Positions 8,645 through 18,886 of a DNA stretch of 64,000 bases are shown here, in pieces; position 1 is the stretch's first letter; every line of letters begins with the position of its first letter. The DNA lies in the NCBI GenBank assembly GCA_022764045.1, contig JALERU010000028.1:1-64000 (forward strand), written 5' to 3'. The DNA is from Clostridiales bacterium (lineage in GTDB: Bacteria > Bacillota > Clostridia > Oscillospirales > Oscillospiraceae). Below the pieces are notes generated by a model that saw nothing but the letters and a program-made list of their open reading frames with translations, was not told the origin of the DNA and did no database searches. Position numbers and translations under genes: made by a program.

Positions 8645-8998
8645 ATGTTGTTTTTGTGTTATCCCCGCTGCTCCACCTGTAAAAAGGCCCAGAATTGGCT
8701 GGATGAGAAGGGAATCTCTTACGAATTCCGGGATATTAAAAAGGCCAATCCCTCCCTGGAGGAAATCACCGCCTGGCACCAGGCCAGCGGCCTACCCCTG
8801 AAGAAATTTTTCAACACCAGCGGCCAGCTCTATCGTTCCATGGAGCTATCCAAAAAGCTGCCGGACATGCCCCAGGAGGAGCAGTACGCGCTGCTGGCCT
8901 CCGACGGCCTGCTGGTGAAGCGTCCCTTGGCGGTGCTGGACAGCGGCAAGGTCCTGGTGGGCTTCAAGGAAGCCGACTGGGAACAGCAGCTGGGCTGA
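8645..8998 (+). CDS. ArsC/Spx-family (arsenate reductase-like) protein
   Basis: MLFLCYPRCSTCKKAQNWLDEKGISYEFRDI and KRPLAVLD. Confidence 0.9.
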   Translation: MLFLCYPRCSTCKKAQNWLDEKGISYEFRDIKKANPSLEEITAWHQASGLPLKKFFNTSGQLYRSMELSKKLPDMPQEEQYALLASDGLLVKRPLAVLDSGKVLVGFKEADWEQQLG

Positions 8999-9008
8999 GG
9001 GCAACGCC

Positions 9009-9464
9009 ATGAAACTGTTAGTCAGCGCCTGCCTCATGGGCGTGGGCTGCCGCTATGACGGCCAGAACAATCAGATCCCCCAGCTCAAGGAACTGATGAA
9101 AAAGCACACCTGCATCCCCGTCTGCCCGGAGATCTTCGGGGGGCTCCCCACCCCCCGGCCCCCGGCGGAGCTCCAGGGCGGGAAGGTCGTGAGCAAAGAG
9201 GGCCAGGACGTCACCCAGGCCTTTGTTCAGGGTACAGCGGAGGTTCTTCGCCTGGCCAAGCTCTACGGCTGTAAGGCTGCCCTGCTGAAGGAGCGCAGCC
9301 CCTCCTGCGGCTGCGGGCAGATCTACGACGGCACCTTCACCGGCACCCTGGTGGAGGGGGACGGCCTCACCGCCCAAATGCTCAAGCGAAACGGCGTCAC
9401 CGTCTACGGGGAGTCCCAGCTCCGTGAGCTCATCGACGAGCGCCCCTTCTTTTTCAGCATATAA
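9009..9464 (+). CDS. DUF523 family protein
   Basis: LVSACLMGVGCRYDG, CPEIFGGLPTPRPPAE, LKERSPSCGCGQIYDGTFTG. Confidence 0.9.
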   Translation: MKLLVSACLMGVGCRYDGQNNQIPQLKELMKKHTCIPVCPEIFGGLPTPRPPAELQGGKVVSKEGQDVTQAFVQGTAEVLRLAKLYGCKAALLKERSPSCGCGQIYDGTFTGTLVEGDGLTAQMLKRNGVTVYGESQLRELIDERPFFFSI

Positions 9465-9515
9465 CCAGAGAAACCTGCCGGCCTTTTCTTCCTGTAAGGC
9501 CGGCAGGTTTTGTTG

Positions 9516-9998
9516 TCAGGGTTCGGTGGAAATGGGGTTCCCGTTGAGCACGGCCTGCACCAGGGTGTCCCCCTCGTAGGCCAGCTTCAGGGAGAAAAAG
9601 GGGACCTCTCGGGCCAGCAGGTCCAGGAAGATCTTGTCTCCCGTCCAAATGGGCAGGTCCTTCACCTTGTCCTTGTCCACCCACTCCAGATCCCCCTCGT
9701 CGCAGTCGATGAGGTCGGCCTGGTGGGTGGTGGCGGTGAAGAGGTGCATGTATTCCGTGACCCACCGGTCGGAAACGAAGGTCACCAGGCCCCGGTAGCG
9801 GTAGTCGGTGAGGGTAAGGCCAGTCTCCTCCCTGACCTCCCGCAGCAGACATTCCTCGGGGCTCTCCTTGTCCTCAAACTTGCCGCCGATGCCGATCCAC
9901 TTGTCCTGATTGATGTCGTTCTTCTTTTTCACCCGGTGGAGCATCAGGTACTGCCCCTCCCGCTCAATATAGCACAGGGTGGTGTTCCAATAGTTCAT
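9516..9998 (-). CDS. NUDIX hydrolase (8-oxo-dGTP diphosphatase-like)
   Basis: NUDIX box GGKFEDKESPEECLLREVREETGL. Confidence 0.92.
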   Translation of the reverse strand: MNYWNTTLCYIEREGQYLMLHRVKKKNDINQDKWIGIGGKFEDKESPEECLLREVREETGLTLTDYRYRGLVTFVSDRWVTEYMHLFTATTHQADLIDCDEGDLEWVDKDKVKDLPIWTGDKIFLDLLAREVPFFSLKLAYEGDTLVQAVLNGNPISTEP

Positions 9999-10010
9999 GG
10001 TTCGCCCCCC

Positions 10011-10790
10011 TTAGTAGCTCTGAATGAACCGGTCATAAATATTCCGCACTTCCCCGTCGAGAAAGGGGAGGGCCTGATCCCGAATGGCCCGAGGGACCCC
10101 ATAAAAGGCGGCAGCCACCGCCCCGGCCATGCAGGCGATGGTGTCGCTGTCCCCGCCGATGGAGACAGCGTTCCGGACGGCATCCTCAAAGCTCTCTCCC
10201 TCCAAAAAGGCCTCCATGGCCTGGGGAACGCTGCCGGCGCAAGAGACGTCGAACTGGTAGTCCTCCCGGATTTCATCCAGGGTGAAGTTCAGGGGGTAGT
10301 ACCGGGTCACATGGTCCCGGATAGCCTCCTTTCCCTCCCCTATCCGGGCCAGGTACACCGCCCCGGCCACCGTCATAGCCCCGGCGATGCCGTCGGGGTG
10401 GTTGTGGGTGACCTCCGCCGAGGCCTTGGCCAGGGCCAGACACTGGGGCAGGCTCTCCGCCACCCAGGCCACCGGAGACACCCGCATGGCGCTGCCGTTG
10501 CCCAGGCTGTTGTAGGGCTTGGGCTCTTCCGACGCCAGCCAAGCCTCAAATCTTGGGCCGTAGCCCAGGCCGGGGTATTGCCGTCCCAGCCGCCGCATCT
10601 CCGTGACCAGGTTTTCTTTGAATGCCTCCAGGTCGCCCACCCCCATGAGCACCGCCGATGCCACCGCCGCGGTCATCACGCTGTCGTCTGTCATGCGGCA
10701 GTCGGGCTGGAGGAAAGGGAAGTTTTTTTCTTTGCAGTTTTTCCACTCATAGATGGAGCCCACAATATCGCCAATCAGTGCGCCGAGCAT
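10011..10790 (-). CDS. ADP-ribosylglycohydrolase (DraG-like) family protein
   Basis: MLGALIGDIVGSIYEW, TDDSVMT, GGDSDTIACMAGAVAAAFYG. Confidence 0.93.
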   Translation of the reverse strand: MLGALIGDIVGSIYEWKNCKEKNFPFLQPDCRMTDDSVMTAAVASAVLMGVGDLEAFKENLVTEMRRLGRQYPGLGYGPRFEAWLASEEPKPYNSLGNGSAMRVSPVAWVAESLPQCLALAKASAEVTHNHPDGIAGAMTVAGAVYLARIGEGKEAIRDHVTRYYPLNFTLDEIREDYQFDVSCAGSVPQAMEAFLEGESFEDAVRNAVSIGGDSDTIACMAGAVAAAFYGVPRAIRDQALPFLDGEVRNIYDRFIQSY

Positions 10791-10947
10791 GGGGAGCACT
10801 CCTTTCTGGATTCCGGTTTTTGATGCTCTTATCATACCATATTTTTCCGGTGGTGTCATCTCTTTTGTGGCGGCGGCTGACAGGCCCAAACAACGACCCC
10901 ACCCCCGGCAGGCTGCTGTTCCCGCCGGGGGTGGGGTCTATTGCAAG

Positions 10948-12468
10948 TCAATGTGTAGACAAGGTCTCGTTTTGATGCTTCCCGGCTGCCAGGCCCGCCG
11001 CCATAATCACCAGGCAGACGGCCATTCCCAGGAAGAGGGAGTCGAAGGGCAGATTCATAAAGCTGCCCGCCAGCACGGCGATGGGCCCGGCCACAATGGA
11101 GGCCAGGGCAAACCGCCCGGGGATCTTCCCCTTGAGCCACAGCCCCCCGCACATAGGCAGGAAGACCACCGCCCCCCGCAGACCCATGGAGAGGAAGCCG
11201 AAGTCATTGATCATGGCCCCGGGCACCAGCACCGCCACAATCACCGCCGCCACCAGGATGACCATAATGGTGCCCCGGGTGACCAGGAGGTTGGTTTTGG
11301 ACTCCTTCATGTGGGGGTCCTTCCGCACAAAGATGTCGGTGACCAGGATGGAGGCCATGCCCAGGGCCAGGCCAGAGCCCCCACCCACCACAGTGATGAA
11401 GAGGGTACCCAGCACCACGCCGCCAAAGAGCTTGGGCATGAATTTCGTCACAAACACCGGGAAGACCTGGGAGGTGGTGTCGATCTGAATGAGACCGTCG
11501 GGCACGGCCTGGCCCATGGTCTGGAGGGCGGCCACCTCTTCTGCCGTGATGCACTGGCCCCGCATATACAGGCCAATGAGGATGCAGGCGATGCCGATGG
11601 GGGGGATCAGCAGGGCGCTGAGGAGGGCCCCCTTCCGGGCCGCGCCGTCACTCTTGCCCGACCAGATGGCCTGGGCATAGGTCTGGGTGGAGAGAACCCC
11701 CAGGACCAGGGACAGGCCGGAGCCAATGTCCTTGGAAGGGCCCCGGGCCACCAGAGAGGTAAACCGCTGGTGGACGCTCTCCGCCGAGGTCAGGTCGCTG
11801 AGCTGTCCCAGGGGGGAGCTGGCCAGCAGGGCCTCCAGGGTCTCCATGACCCCGCTGAAGCCGTTGGCCAGGCCGTAGACCAAAATACCGCCCACAATGG
11901 ACGAGACGTACAGCAAAATCAGCTTGGCCACGCCCCCCATGCCGGCCCCCCACACGCCGCCGAAGATCACGTAAAAGGCCATGAGCAGAATGGAGATCAG
12001 GGCGGCAGTGAGATGGTTCAGGGGGAAAATCGTAATGAGCAGTGCCGTGGCCGCCAGCACCTGGGCCACCACGCTGATGAAAATACCCACGGCGTTGAGG
12101 ATACTGCCCAGGGTCTCCGCCTTGGTGCCGTACTCCTTCGAGACGATTTGCAGCAGGGTGGAGCAGCCGCTGTGGCGGTAGGGCTTGGCAAATCCCAGGG
12201 CCAGGATCAGGCAGCCGATGCCGGAGCCCAGGGTGAACCACCAGGCCGACATGCCGAAGGAAAAGGCAAGCTGGGCAGTGCCGATGGTGGCCTGGCCGCT
12301 GACCAAAGTACCCATGATGGCGCCGCAGACAATCCACGGCCCGGCCTTTCCGCCGCCGCTGGAAAAGTCTGCGGCGGACTTTACCTTCCGCCCGGAATAG
12401 ACCCCAATGCCGATGATCAGGGCAATGGTGGCCAGCATACCCACCACGTGCAAGGGACTCAAGTGCAT
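10948..12468 (-). CDS. Sodium:solute symporter family protein
   Basis: ~13 hydrophobic segments; YSGRKVKSAADFSSGGGKAGPW and GMGGVAKLILLYVSSIVGGILVYG, SSS-family features. Confidence 0.88.
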   Translation of the reverse strand: MHLSPLHVVGMLATIALIIGIGVYSGRKVKSAADFSSGGGKAGPWIVCGAIMGTLVSGQATIGTAQLAFSFGMSAWWFTLGSGIGCLILALGFAKPYRHSGCSTLLQIVSKEYGTKAETLGSILNAVGIFISVVAQVLAATALLITIFPLNHLTAALISILLMAFYVIFGGVWGAGMGGVAKLILLYVSSIVGGILVYGLANGFSGVMETLEALLASSPLGQLSDLTSAESVHQRFTSLVARGPSKDIGSGLSLVLGVLSTQTYAQAIWSGKSDGAARKGALLSALLIPPIGIACILIGLYMRGQCITAEEVAALQTMGQAVPDGLIQIDTTSQVFPVFVTKFMPKLFGGVVLGTLFITVVGGGSGLALGMASILVTDIFVRKDPHMKESKTNLLVTRGTIMVILVAAVIVAVLVPGAMINDFGFLSMGLRGAVVFLPMCGGLWLKGKIPGRFALASIVAGPIAVLAGSFMNLPFDSLFLGMAVCLVIMAAGLAAGKHQNETLSTH

Positions 12469-12649
12469 GACAATTTCCTCCTTTTTTTGAACCCATAAGG
12501 CGCAAAAAAACCGGCAATGGGTGCATCACGCACGCCCATTTGCCGGCTTTCAAACAGATTCCGAGAGCAGGGGTGACCGCTCTCCTCCGTTCAAAACAGC
12601 GAAACAGTTTGTACAAAAGGATAATATCATTCCCCGCCTTTTTTGTCAA
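12469..12649 (-). promoter_or_regulatory. Promoter plus structured leader with intrinsic terminator (attenuator/unassigned cis-regulatory RNA) upstream of SSS symporter
   Basis: Minus-strand TTGACA-17-TATTAT (12621-12649); hairpin GAGAGCGGUCACCCCUGCUCUC; then GCCGGCAAAUGGGCGUGCGUGAUGCACCCAUUGCCGGUUUUUUU before the start codon. Confidence 0.7.
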
Positions 12650-12795
12650 GAGTGTGACGGAATTTTTTTGCAGTTGTGGCAGCCCACCCCTGATTTTCTG
12701 TCCAGGGCACAACATTCCCCGCCCCCTCTTGATTTTTTGGCTCCTTTGTGGTGAAATAAAAACCAGCTATTTTGTATGAAAAAGGAGAACCCACC

Positions 12796-13641
12796 ATGAA
12801 ATTTTGGAAAATGAACGGCGCCGGAAATGATTTTATCATTCTGAATAATATCGAGGAAGCCCTTCCCCGGTCCGCCTTCCCTCAGATCGCCAAAACCCTC
12901 TGCACCCCCCACCGGTCTCTGGGGGCCGACGGCTTCATGGTGGTGGACAAGGCCCGGGAAGGGGCCGACTTCCAGATGCTCTTTTTCAACAGCGACGGCT
13001 CTGTGGGCGAGATGTGCGGCAACGGGGCCCGGTGCATCTGCCGCTATGGTTATGAGACCGGCCTGGCCGGGGAGCACCAGGTGGTGGAGACCACCGCCGG
13101 CATCGTCACAGGGGACCGGATCAGCCGGCGCCAATACCGGGTGCGGCTGAACGACCCCACCACCGTCCGCCTCCAGGAGGTCCTGACCGTCGGGGACAAA
13201 GCCTATCCCTGCGCCTATGTGGAGCTGGGCGACCCCGGCCTGCCCCACGCAGTGGTCCCCTACCCCGGCCTGGCTCAGGCCGATCCCCAGGCCCTCTTCC
13301 AACTGGGCCGGGCCCTACGGCATCACCCCCACTTCCCCAAGGGGGCTAACGTGAACTTCTATGAGATCACCGGCCCCGACCAGGTGCTGGAGAAGACCTA
13401 TGAGCGAGGAGTGGAGGATTTCACCCTGGCCTGTGGCACCGGCACAGGCAGCGTGGTCACCGTTCTCACCCTGCTGGGCCAGGTGAGTGGACAAGGCGTC
13501 CAGGTAACCATGGCGGGCGGCACGCTCACCATTGATGTGGAACGGACGGGAGAGACCGTCACCGGTCTCTGGCTCACAGGTCCCACCAATCTGGTGGCCA
13601 AGGGGGAGATTTTTGACGAGGAGCTGTCGGAGGTCTTTTGA
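12796..13641 (+). CDS. dapF: Diaminopimelate epimerase
   Basis: MKFWKMNGAGNDFIIL, GEMCGNGARCICRYGYE, ACGTGTGS. Confidence 0.96.
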   Translation: MKFWKMNGAGNDFIILNNIEEALPRSAFPQIAKTLCTPHRSLGADGFMVVDKAREGADFQMLFFNSDGSVGEMCGNGARCICRYGYETGLAGEHQVVETTAGIVTGDRISRRQYRVRLNDPTTVRLQEVLTVGDKAYPCAYVELGDPGLPHAVVPYPGLAQADPQALFQLGRALRHHPHFPKGANVNFYEITGPDQVLEKTYERGVEDFTLACGTGTGSVVTVLTLLGQVSGQGVQVTMAGGTLTIDVERTGETVTGLWLTGPTNLVAKGEIFDEELSEVF

Positions 13642-13780
13642 TCTTTTGCCGCGGGGAATTGGAGCGGAGGCGTTCTAACCGCCGTCACGCCCGTATCGCC
13701 CCCTCATTCCCACCGCAAAAAGGCTTCCCAGCCCAATGGGCCGGAAAGCCTTTCCCTGCGATATCGCGCGGGATGCCTTT

Positions 13781-14476
13781 TTACAGCTCCCGCAGCCCGT
13801 CCACCAAGGCGGTTTTCTCCAGAGTCTTTCCGTCCTTGTCTTTCAGAACCTTGGCTGGGACCCCGGCCACTACGGTGTTGGGAGCCACGTCGCTGACCAC
13901 CACGGCGCCGGCGGCCACCACGGCCCCCTTGCCCACCCGGCAGCCTTCAATGACCACGGCGTTGGCCCCGATGAGCACGTCGTCCTCAATGACCACAGGC
14001 ACCGCGCTGGCGGGCTCCACCACGCCGGCCAGCACAGCGCCGGCGCCGATGTGACAGTTTTTTCCCACCATGGCCCGTCCCCCCAGGACGGCCCCCATGT
14101 CGATCATGGTCCCGTCGCCGATGACAGCACCGATGTTCACGATGGCCCCCATCATCACCACCGCGTTGTCTCCGATTTCCACTTGTTCCCGAAGGATGGC
14201 CCCAGGCTCAATGCGGGCGTTGAGCTCCCGCTTGTCCAGCAGGGGGATGGCGGAATTGCGGCAGTCGTTTTCCACCACCACCTGATCCACATCGGCCTCG
14301 TGGGCCTGGAGGACAGGGGCAATGTCCTTCCAATCGCCGAAGATAATCTTCGTCTCACCACAGGGGAAAACAGTGGCCTTAGGAAACTCCACCGGCTTGT
14401 TCTCTTTCACAAAGACTCGCACGGGGGTCTGTTTCTCTGCGGTGCGGATTCGTTCAATGATTTCCTGTGCGTTCAT
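13781..14476 (-). CDS. dapH: 2,3,4,5-tetrahydropyridine-2,6-dicarboxylate N-acetyltransferase
   Basis: Left-handed beta-helix hexapeptide repeats ([47 protein letters not shown]). Confidence 0.93.
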   Translation of the reverse strand: MNAQEIIERIRTAEKQTPVRVFVKENKPVEFPKATVFPCGETKIIFGDWKDIAPVLQAHEADVDQVVVENDCRNSAIPLLDKRELNARIEPGAILREQVEIGDNAVVMMGAIVNIGAVIGDGTMIDMGAVLGGRAMVGKNCHIGAGAVLAGVVEPASAVPVVIEDDVLIGANAVVIEGCRVGKGAVVAAGAVVVSDVAPNTVVAGVPAKVLKDKDGKTLEKTALVDGLREL

Positions 14477-14595
14477 CTGCACGCCTCCTATCGGGAATTG
14501 GGATGGAGGCAGTATAGCACCTTTTTCTCCAAGATGCAAGCAGCAGCTATTTTTCTTTCATTTTTACGGGCTTAGCGGCCCAGGGAGGTTATTTT

Positions 14596-15687
14596 ATGCA
14601 AGTGATCCAACATCGCCGTGCTCTTCACCAGGTCCCGGAGCTGGACCGGGATCTGCCGGAAACCTTGGCTTACCTCCGTGGGGTCCTCTCTCCCATGAAG
14701 TGTACCCTGTCCTCCCCTATCCCCGGGTCCCTGTGTGCCTTTTTCGATTTTGGACGGCCCAGCGCCATCGCCTTCCGCAGCGATGCCGACGCTCTGCCCA
14801 TCACAGAGAAAACCGGCCTGCCCTTCGCCTCCCGCCACCCCGGCCGGATGCACGCCTGCGGCCATGACGGCCACATGGCCATGGTTCTGGCCCTGGCGGA
14901 ATGGCTCCAGGACCAGGAGGACTTGGCCCACAACGTGCTGCTGGTCTTTCAGCCGGCGGAGGAGACCACCGGGGGCGCCAGGGACCTGTGCCGGAGCGGG
15001 GTCTTTGAAGCCCACCGGGTAACCTGCCTCTTCGGCATGCATCTGTGGCCGGAGCTCCCCGCCGGGGTGATCGCCTCCCGGAAGCGAGAGATGATGAGCC
15101 GGTCCTGCGAGGTGTCGGTGACCATCACCGGCCGGTCCAGCCACATCGCCAAAGCCCAGGAGGGCCTGGACGCCCTGGCCGCTGGGGTGGAATTTTACCG
15201 CCGGGCAGTAGAGCTGGAGTCTGCCCTGCCCTCTGGCCTCTTCCGCCTGCTGAAATTCGGCCGGATGGAGAGCGGCACCGTCCGCAACGCCGTCAGCGGC
15301 AAGACCCTGCTGCTGGGCAGCCTACGAGCCTTTCAGGACGAGGTCTTCCTGGGCCTTCAGCAGGGCCTGCGCCAGATTGGGCGGGAGGTGGAGACCCGCA
15401 CCGGCTGCCAGGTCGCTGTCCAAACCAACGACGGCTACCCCGCCGTGTGGAATCCCGACGACCTTTACAATCAGGTCCGCGCCTGCGGGGTGGACTTTCA
15501 ACAGTTGGAAAAGCCGGTGATGATCTCTGAGGATTTCTCCTGGTACCAGCACCACCTGCCCGCCTTGTTTTTCTTCCTGGGCTGCGGCCCCTCCCCCGCT
15601 CTGCACGCGGACACCTTCGCCTTTGACGAGGCCATTTTGGAGGCGGGGGCAAACTTTTGGATTCGGTTGGCCCAGTCCTTCCGGTAA
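14596..15687 (+). CDS. M20-family amidohydrolase, probable N-acetyl-diaminopimelate deacetylase
   Basis: MHACGHDGHMAMVLALA, FQPAEETTGGARDL, NDGYPAVWN; next to dapH/dapF. Confidence 0.88.
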   Translation: MQVIQHRRALHQVPELDRDLPETLAYLRGVLSPMKCTLSSPIPGSLCAFFDFGRPSAIAFRSDADALPITEKTGLPFASRHPGRMHACGHDGHMAMVLALAEWLQDQEDLAHNVLLVFQPAEETTGGARDLCRSGVFEAHRVTCLFGMHLWPELPAGVIASRKREMMSRSCEVSVTITGRSSHIAKAQEGLDALAAGVEFYRRAVELESALPSGLFRLLKFGRMESGTVRNAVSGKTLLLGSLRAFQDEVFLGLQQGLRQIGREVETRTGCQVAVQTNDGYPAVWNPDDLYNQVRACGVDFQQLEKPVMISEDFSWYQHHLPALFFFLGCGPSPALHADTFAFDEAILEAGANFWIRLAQSFR

Positions 15688-15758
15688 TGTGCAAAATGCC
15701 CGGACCGGGGCGTGATAATCTCCCGGTCCGGGCGTTTCGGCTGTTGGGCAAAAATTTC

Positions 15759-17162
15759 TTAGGTTCCGTTGTGGTTGAAGGCCCCCGCCTCCTTCTGGGT
15801 CAGGTTGTCACAGATCCGGTGGGTCTGGAAATAGGTCAGGGCCCGGTGGAAGTCCCCCACCAGCAGTTGGGCCAGGTTTCGCCCAAAGCCCTGGCGGACC
15901 AGGATGCGCTGCACCACGATGTCCTGGGCGTTTTGGGGCAGGGAGTAGGCGGGCACCTGCCAGCCCCGGACCCGCAGGCGGTCGGCAAAGTCGTAGAGGT
16001 TGAAGGAGACCGCCGCCTCCGGCTTCAGTCGCCAGGTGATGGCGGGAATCCCCTGCTGGGGGTCGCCGCCAAAAATCACCTGGAACACCCCCATCTTCTC
16101 GATCTCCCGGGCCAGGTACTGGGCGGTTTCATAGCAGCTCATGTGGATCATTTGATACCCTGCAAAGCCCAGGCGGAGGAACTGGTAATACTGGGCGATG
16201 ACCTGTCCTGCCGGCCGGGAAAAATTCAGTTGAAAGACTGCCATCTCTCCTCCCAGATAGTTCACCCGAAAGACCAGCCGCTCGGGCAGATCCTTCTTAT
16301 CCCGCCACAGGATAAAGCCGCAGCCCAGGGGGGCCAGGCCGAACTTATGACCGGAGGTGCTGATGGACTTCACCCGGGGATTGCGGAAATCCCACTTCAG
16401 GTCCGGGGCGCAAAAGGGAGCCACGAAGGCCCCAGAGGCCCCGTCCACATGGAGCTCCAGGTCCAGGCCCTTCTCCTGTTGGATACGGTCCAGGGCATGG
16501 CATAGGTCCTCCACCGGCTCGTACTGGCCGGTGAAGGTGAGGCCCAGGGTGGTGACCACCCCGATGGTGTTCTCGTCCAAATAGGGCTCCATGGCCTGGG
16601 GCGTCAGGCCATAGCAGCCCTCCTCCATGGGGACCTGCCGCAGCTCGATGTCCCAGTACCGGGCGAACTTCTCCCAGCACACCTGCACCGGGCCGGTGAC
16701 CAGGTTGGGCCGGCTGGTGTCCTGGCCCGCCCGCTGGCGCCGCTCCTTCCACCGGTAATACATGGCCAGTCCCCCCAGCATGCAGGCCTCGGAGGAGCCC
16801 ACGGTGGAGGTCCCCAGGGTGTTGGCCCCTTCGGGTCCGTTCCAAAGGTTGGCCAGCATGTGGATGCAGCGCCCCTCGATCTCCGCCGTCTGGGGGTATT
16901 CGTCCTTGTCGATCATGTTTTTATCGATGCACAGGTCCATGAGCTCCCGGATTTCCGCGTCCTCATAGGTCTGGCAAAAGGTGGCTAAGTTTTGCTTGGC
17001 GTTGCCGTCCAAAAAGAGCTCGTCCCGCAGCAGCTCCAGGGTGGCTCTCGAGTCGGAGGCGCCCCGGGGGATTCGATACTTGGGGAGCTCTAAGGGAGAG
17101 GTCGCTGTGCCATACACCTTGGCCTCCGCCTTGTCGCGAATGTGAGCTTGTTGATGGATCAT
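15759..17162 (-). CDS. gadB: Glutamate decarboxylase
   Basis: [60 protein letters not shown] (PLP lysine). Confidence 0.94.
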   Translation of the reverse strand: MIHQQAHIRDKAEAKVYGTATSPLELPKYRIPRGASDSRATLELLRDELFLDGNAKQNLATFCQTYEDAEIRELMDLCIDKNMIDKDEYPQTAEIEGRCIHMLANLWNGPEGANTLGTSTVGSSEACMLGGLAMYYRWKERRQRAGQDTSRPNLVTGPVQVCWEKFARYWDIELRQVPMEEGCYGLTPQAMEPYLDENTIGVVTTLGLTFTGQYEPVEDLCHALDRIQQEKGLDLELHVDGASGAFVAPFCAPDLKWDFRNPRVKSISTSGHKFGLAPLGCGFILWRDKKDLPERLVFRVNYLGGEMAVFQLNFSRPAGQVIAQYYQFLRLGFAGYQMIHMSCYETAQYLAREIEKMGVFQVIFGGDPQQGIPAITWRLKPEAAVSFNLYDFADRLRVRGWQVPAYSLPQNAQDIVVQRILVRQGFGRNLAQLLVGDFHRALTYFQTHRICDNLTQKEAGAFNHNGT

Positions 17163-17214
17163 CGTGACCTCCTTCTCTCCGCCTCCCCGCCCGGGGCAGG
17201 GAGACAGGCCTTTC

Positions 17215-17970
17215 TTATCCTTTCATCTTCCGCAAATCCCAGCGGGAGGACACCCCGCACTTGCGGTACAGATTTTGCAGGTGCTTTAATAAAGTATTCC
17301 GGCTGATCATCAGCTTATCCAAAATTTCCTCGTTGTTCAGGTCCTGAAAGATCAGCCCCAGCACCTCTCCCTCCCGACGGGTCAGGCCGTGGCGCTGGAT
17401 GAGCTCCTCCAGGGATTGGGCCCTCTGGGAAGCGCTCTCAGGCGCCTGGCTGCAGCGCCAGCAGGCCAGGTTGATGTGATTGGCCAAGGACTGCAGATAA
17501 AAGGCCTCCTGGTCGGTAAACAGGCCGTCGGCCCGGGTGCGGTAGAGGGCCAGGCGGCCCATGGGCCGTCCGGCATAGGTCAGGTTCATCTGGATGCAGT
17601 CGTAGATTCCATAGTTGACATAGGTCTCCCGATAGCTGGGGGAAGCAAAGCGGCTGTCTCCTGACAAGATCTCGCTGTCCCGCACTGCCATCGACTCGGG
17701 GGCGTGGCTGAGCCAGATGGTATAGCCCTGGTCGATGTTCTCCAGCCACTTCCGCTCTCCCTCCTCAAACTCCTTGGGCCGGCAAAAGGGGTCCCGGTGA
17801 ATGAGCTCTTGGGTCTCTGGGTCGATCTCAATGGTGATAAAGCTGCCGTAGGCATAGGGCAGGACGAGTTTAAGCTGGGCCAACAGGGTGTTCTTAAACT
17901 CCTCCATGGTCTGGCAGGCGTGAAGCCGGTACACCACCTCGTTATAGAGCAAAAAATCATTCTTTTCCAT
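17215..17970 (-). CDS. LuxR-type HTH regulator, paralog 1
   Basis: C-terminal [51 protein letters not shown]. Confidence 0.88.
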   Translation of the reverse strand: MEKNDFLLYNEVVYRLHACQTMEEFKNTLLAQLKLVLPYAYGSFITIEIDPETQELIHRDPFCRPKEFEEGERKWLENIDQGYTIWLSHAPESMAVRDSEILSGDSRFASPSYRETYVNYGIYDCIQMNLTYAGRPMGRLALYRTRADGLFTDQEAFYLQSLANHINLACWRCSQAPESASQRAQSLEELIQRHGLTRREGEVLGLIFQDLNNEEILDKLMISRNTLLKHLQNLYRKCGVSSRWDLRKMKG

Positions 17971-17991
17971 GGCAATCCCTCCTCTGCCTGG

Positions 17992-18744
17992 TCAGGGCCG
18001 CAGCTTCCGCAGGTCCCAGCGGGAGGATACCCCGCACTTGCGGTACAGGTTTTGCAGGTGCTTGAGCAGGGTGTGACGGGAAATGTGGAGCTTTTCCAGA
18101 ATCTCATCGTTGTTCAGATCTTGAAAGACCAAGCCCAGCACCTCGGTCTCCCGGCGGGTCAGGTCGTGCTCCTGGACCAGCTCCTCCAGGGTCTTGGCCC
18201 GGTCCTGCTGGCTGGCTCCCCGGCGGGACATGGTGTAATAGGCATAGTTGATGTGGCCGGCCAGGGCCCGTAAGTAAAAAGCTTCCTCATCGGTAAACAC
18301 CCCGTCGGCCCGGGTGCGGTAGAGGGTGAGCAGGGCCATCACCTGGTGGTCATAGGCCAGGTTCATGCTCATGGTGTCGTAGATGTTGTACTGCAGATAG
18401 AGCTCCTGAAAAATGGTGCTCTCCAGCCGGGCCTCCCCTGCCAGGTCGCTGCTGCGCACCACGATGGACTCAGGGGCGTGGCTCACCCACAGGCTCTCGT
18501 CCTCATGGTCCCGGTCGATCCAGGCCTCCTCCAGGGCAGTGAAGCTCTCCGGCAGGCAAAAGGGATCGCTGTGGCGGATCTCCCGGGTCTGGGGGTCGAT
18601 ATCCACTACAATCAGACTGGCGTAAGCGTAGGGGATAATCAGTTTGATCTGGGCCAGAATGGAGCGTTTCAAATCATCCATGTCTTGGCAGGTGTGAATG
18701 TGATAGATAATTTCATTATATAGCAAGAAATCATTCTTTTCCAT
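17992..18744 (-). CDS. LuxR-type HTH regulator, paralog 2 (tandem duplicate)
   Basis: Shares [11 protein letters not shown] start and [47 protein letters not shown] with paralog 1. Confidence 0.88.
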   Translation of the reverse strand: MEKNDFLLYNEIIYHIHTCQDMDDLKRSILAQIKLIIPYAYASLIVVDIDPQTREIRHSDPFCLPESFTALEEAWIDRDHEDESLWVSHAPESIVVRSSDLAGEARLESTIFQELYLQYNIYDTMSMNLAYDHQVMALLTLYRTRADGVFTDEEAFYLRALAGHINYAYYTMSRRGASQQDRAKTLEELVQEHDLTRRETEVLGLVFQDLNNDEILEKLHISRHTLLKHLQNLYRKCGVSSRWDLRKLRP

Positions 18745-18790
18745 GGTCATTCCTCCGGGGTGGGTCGCTGTTCGCCCTTTGATATGATTA

Positions 18791-18819
18791 ATTTTATCCC
18801 CTGATCTCCTTAATTTCAA
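18791..18819 (-). promoter_or_regulatory. Sigma-A-type promoter for LuxR paralog 2
   Basis: Minus strand TTGAAA-17-TAAAAT. Confidence 0.65.
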
Positions 18820-18886
18820 GAGATTTTCCGGGGAAAAATAAGTATTTCTAACCAGCCCGCAGTACAATCTTCCTCAAAAGTGAGAA

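Noticed and set aside
10753-12498. 581-aa plus-strand ORF
   Set aside because: Antisense to the SSS symporter; Gly/Gln/His-rich shadow ORF.
12550-12620. Glycine riboswitch upstream of SSS symporter
   Set aside because: The GGAGAG-like hairpin superficially resembles it, but the conserved glycine-aptamer core (GCCGAAGGRGCAA) is absent.
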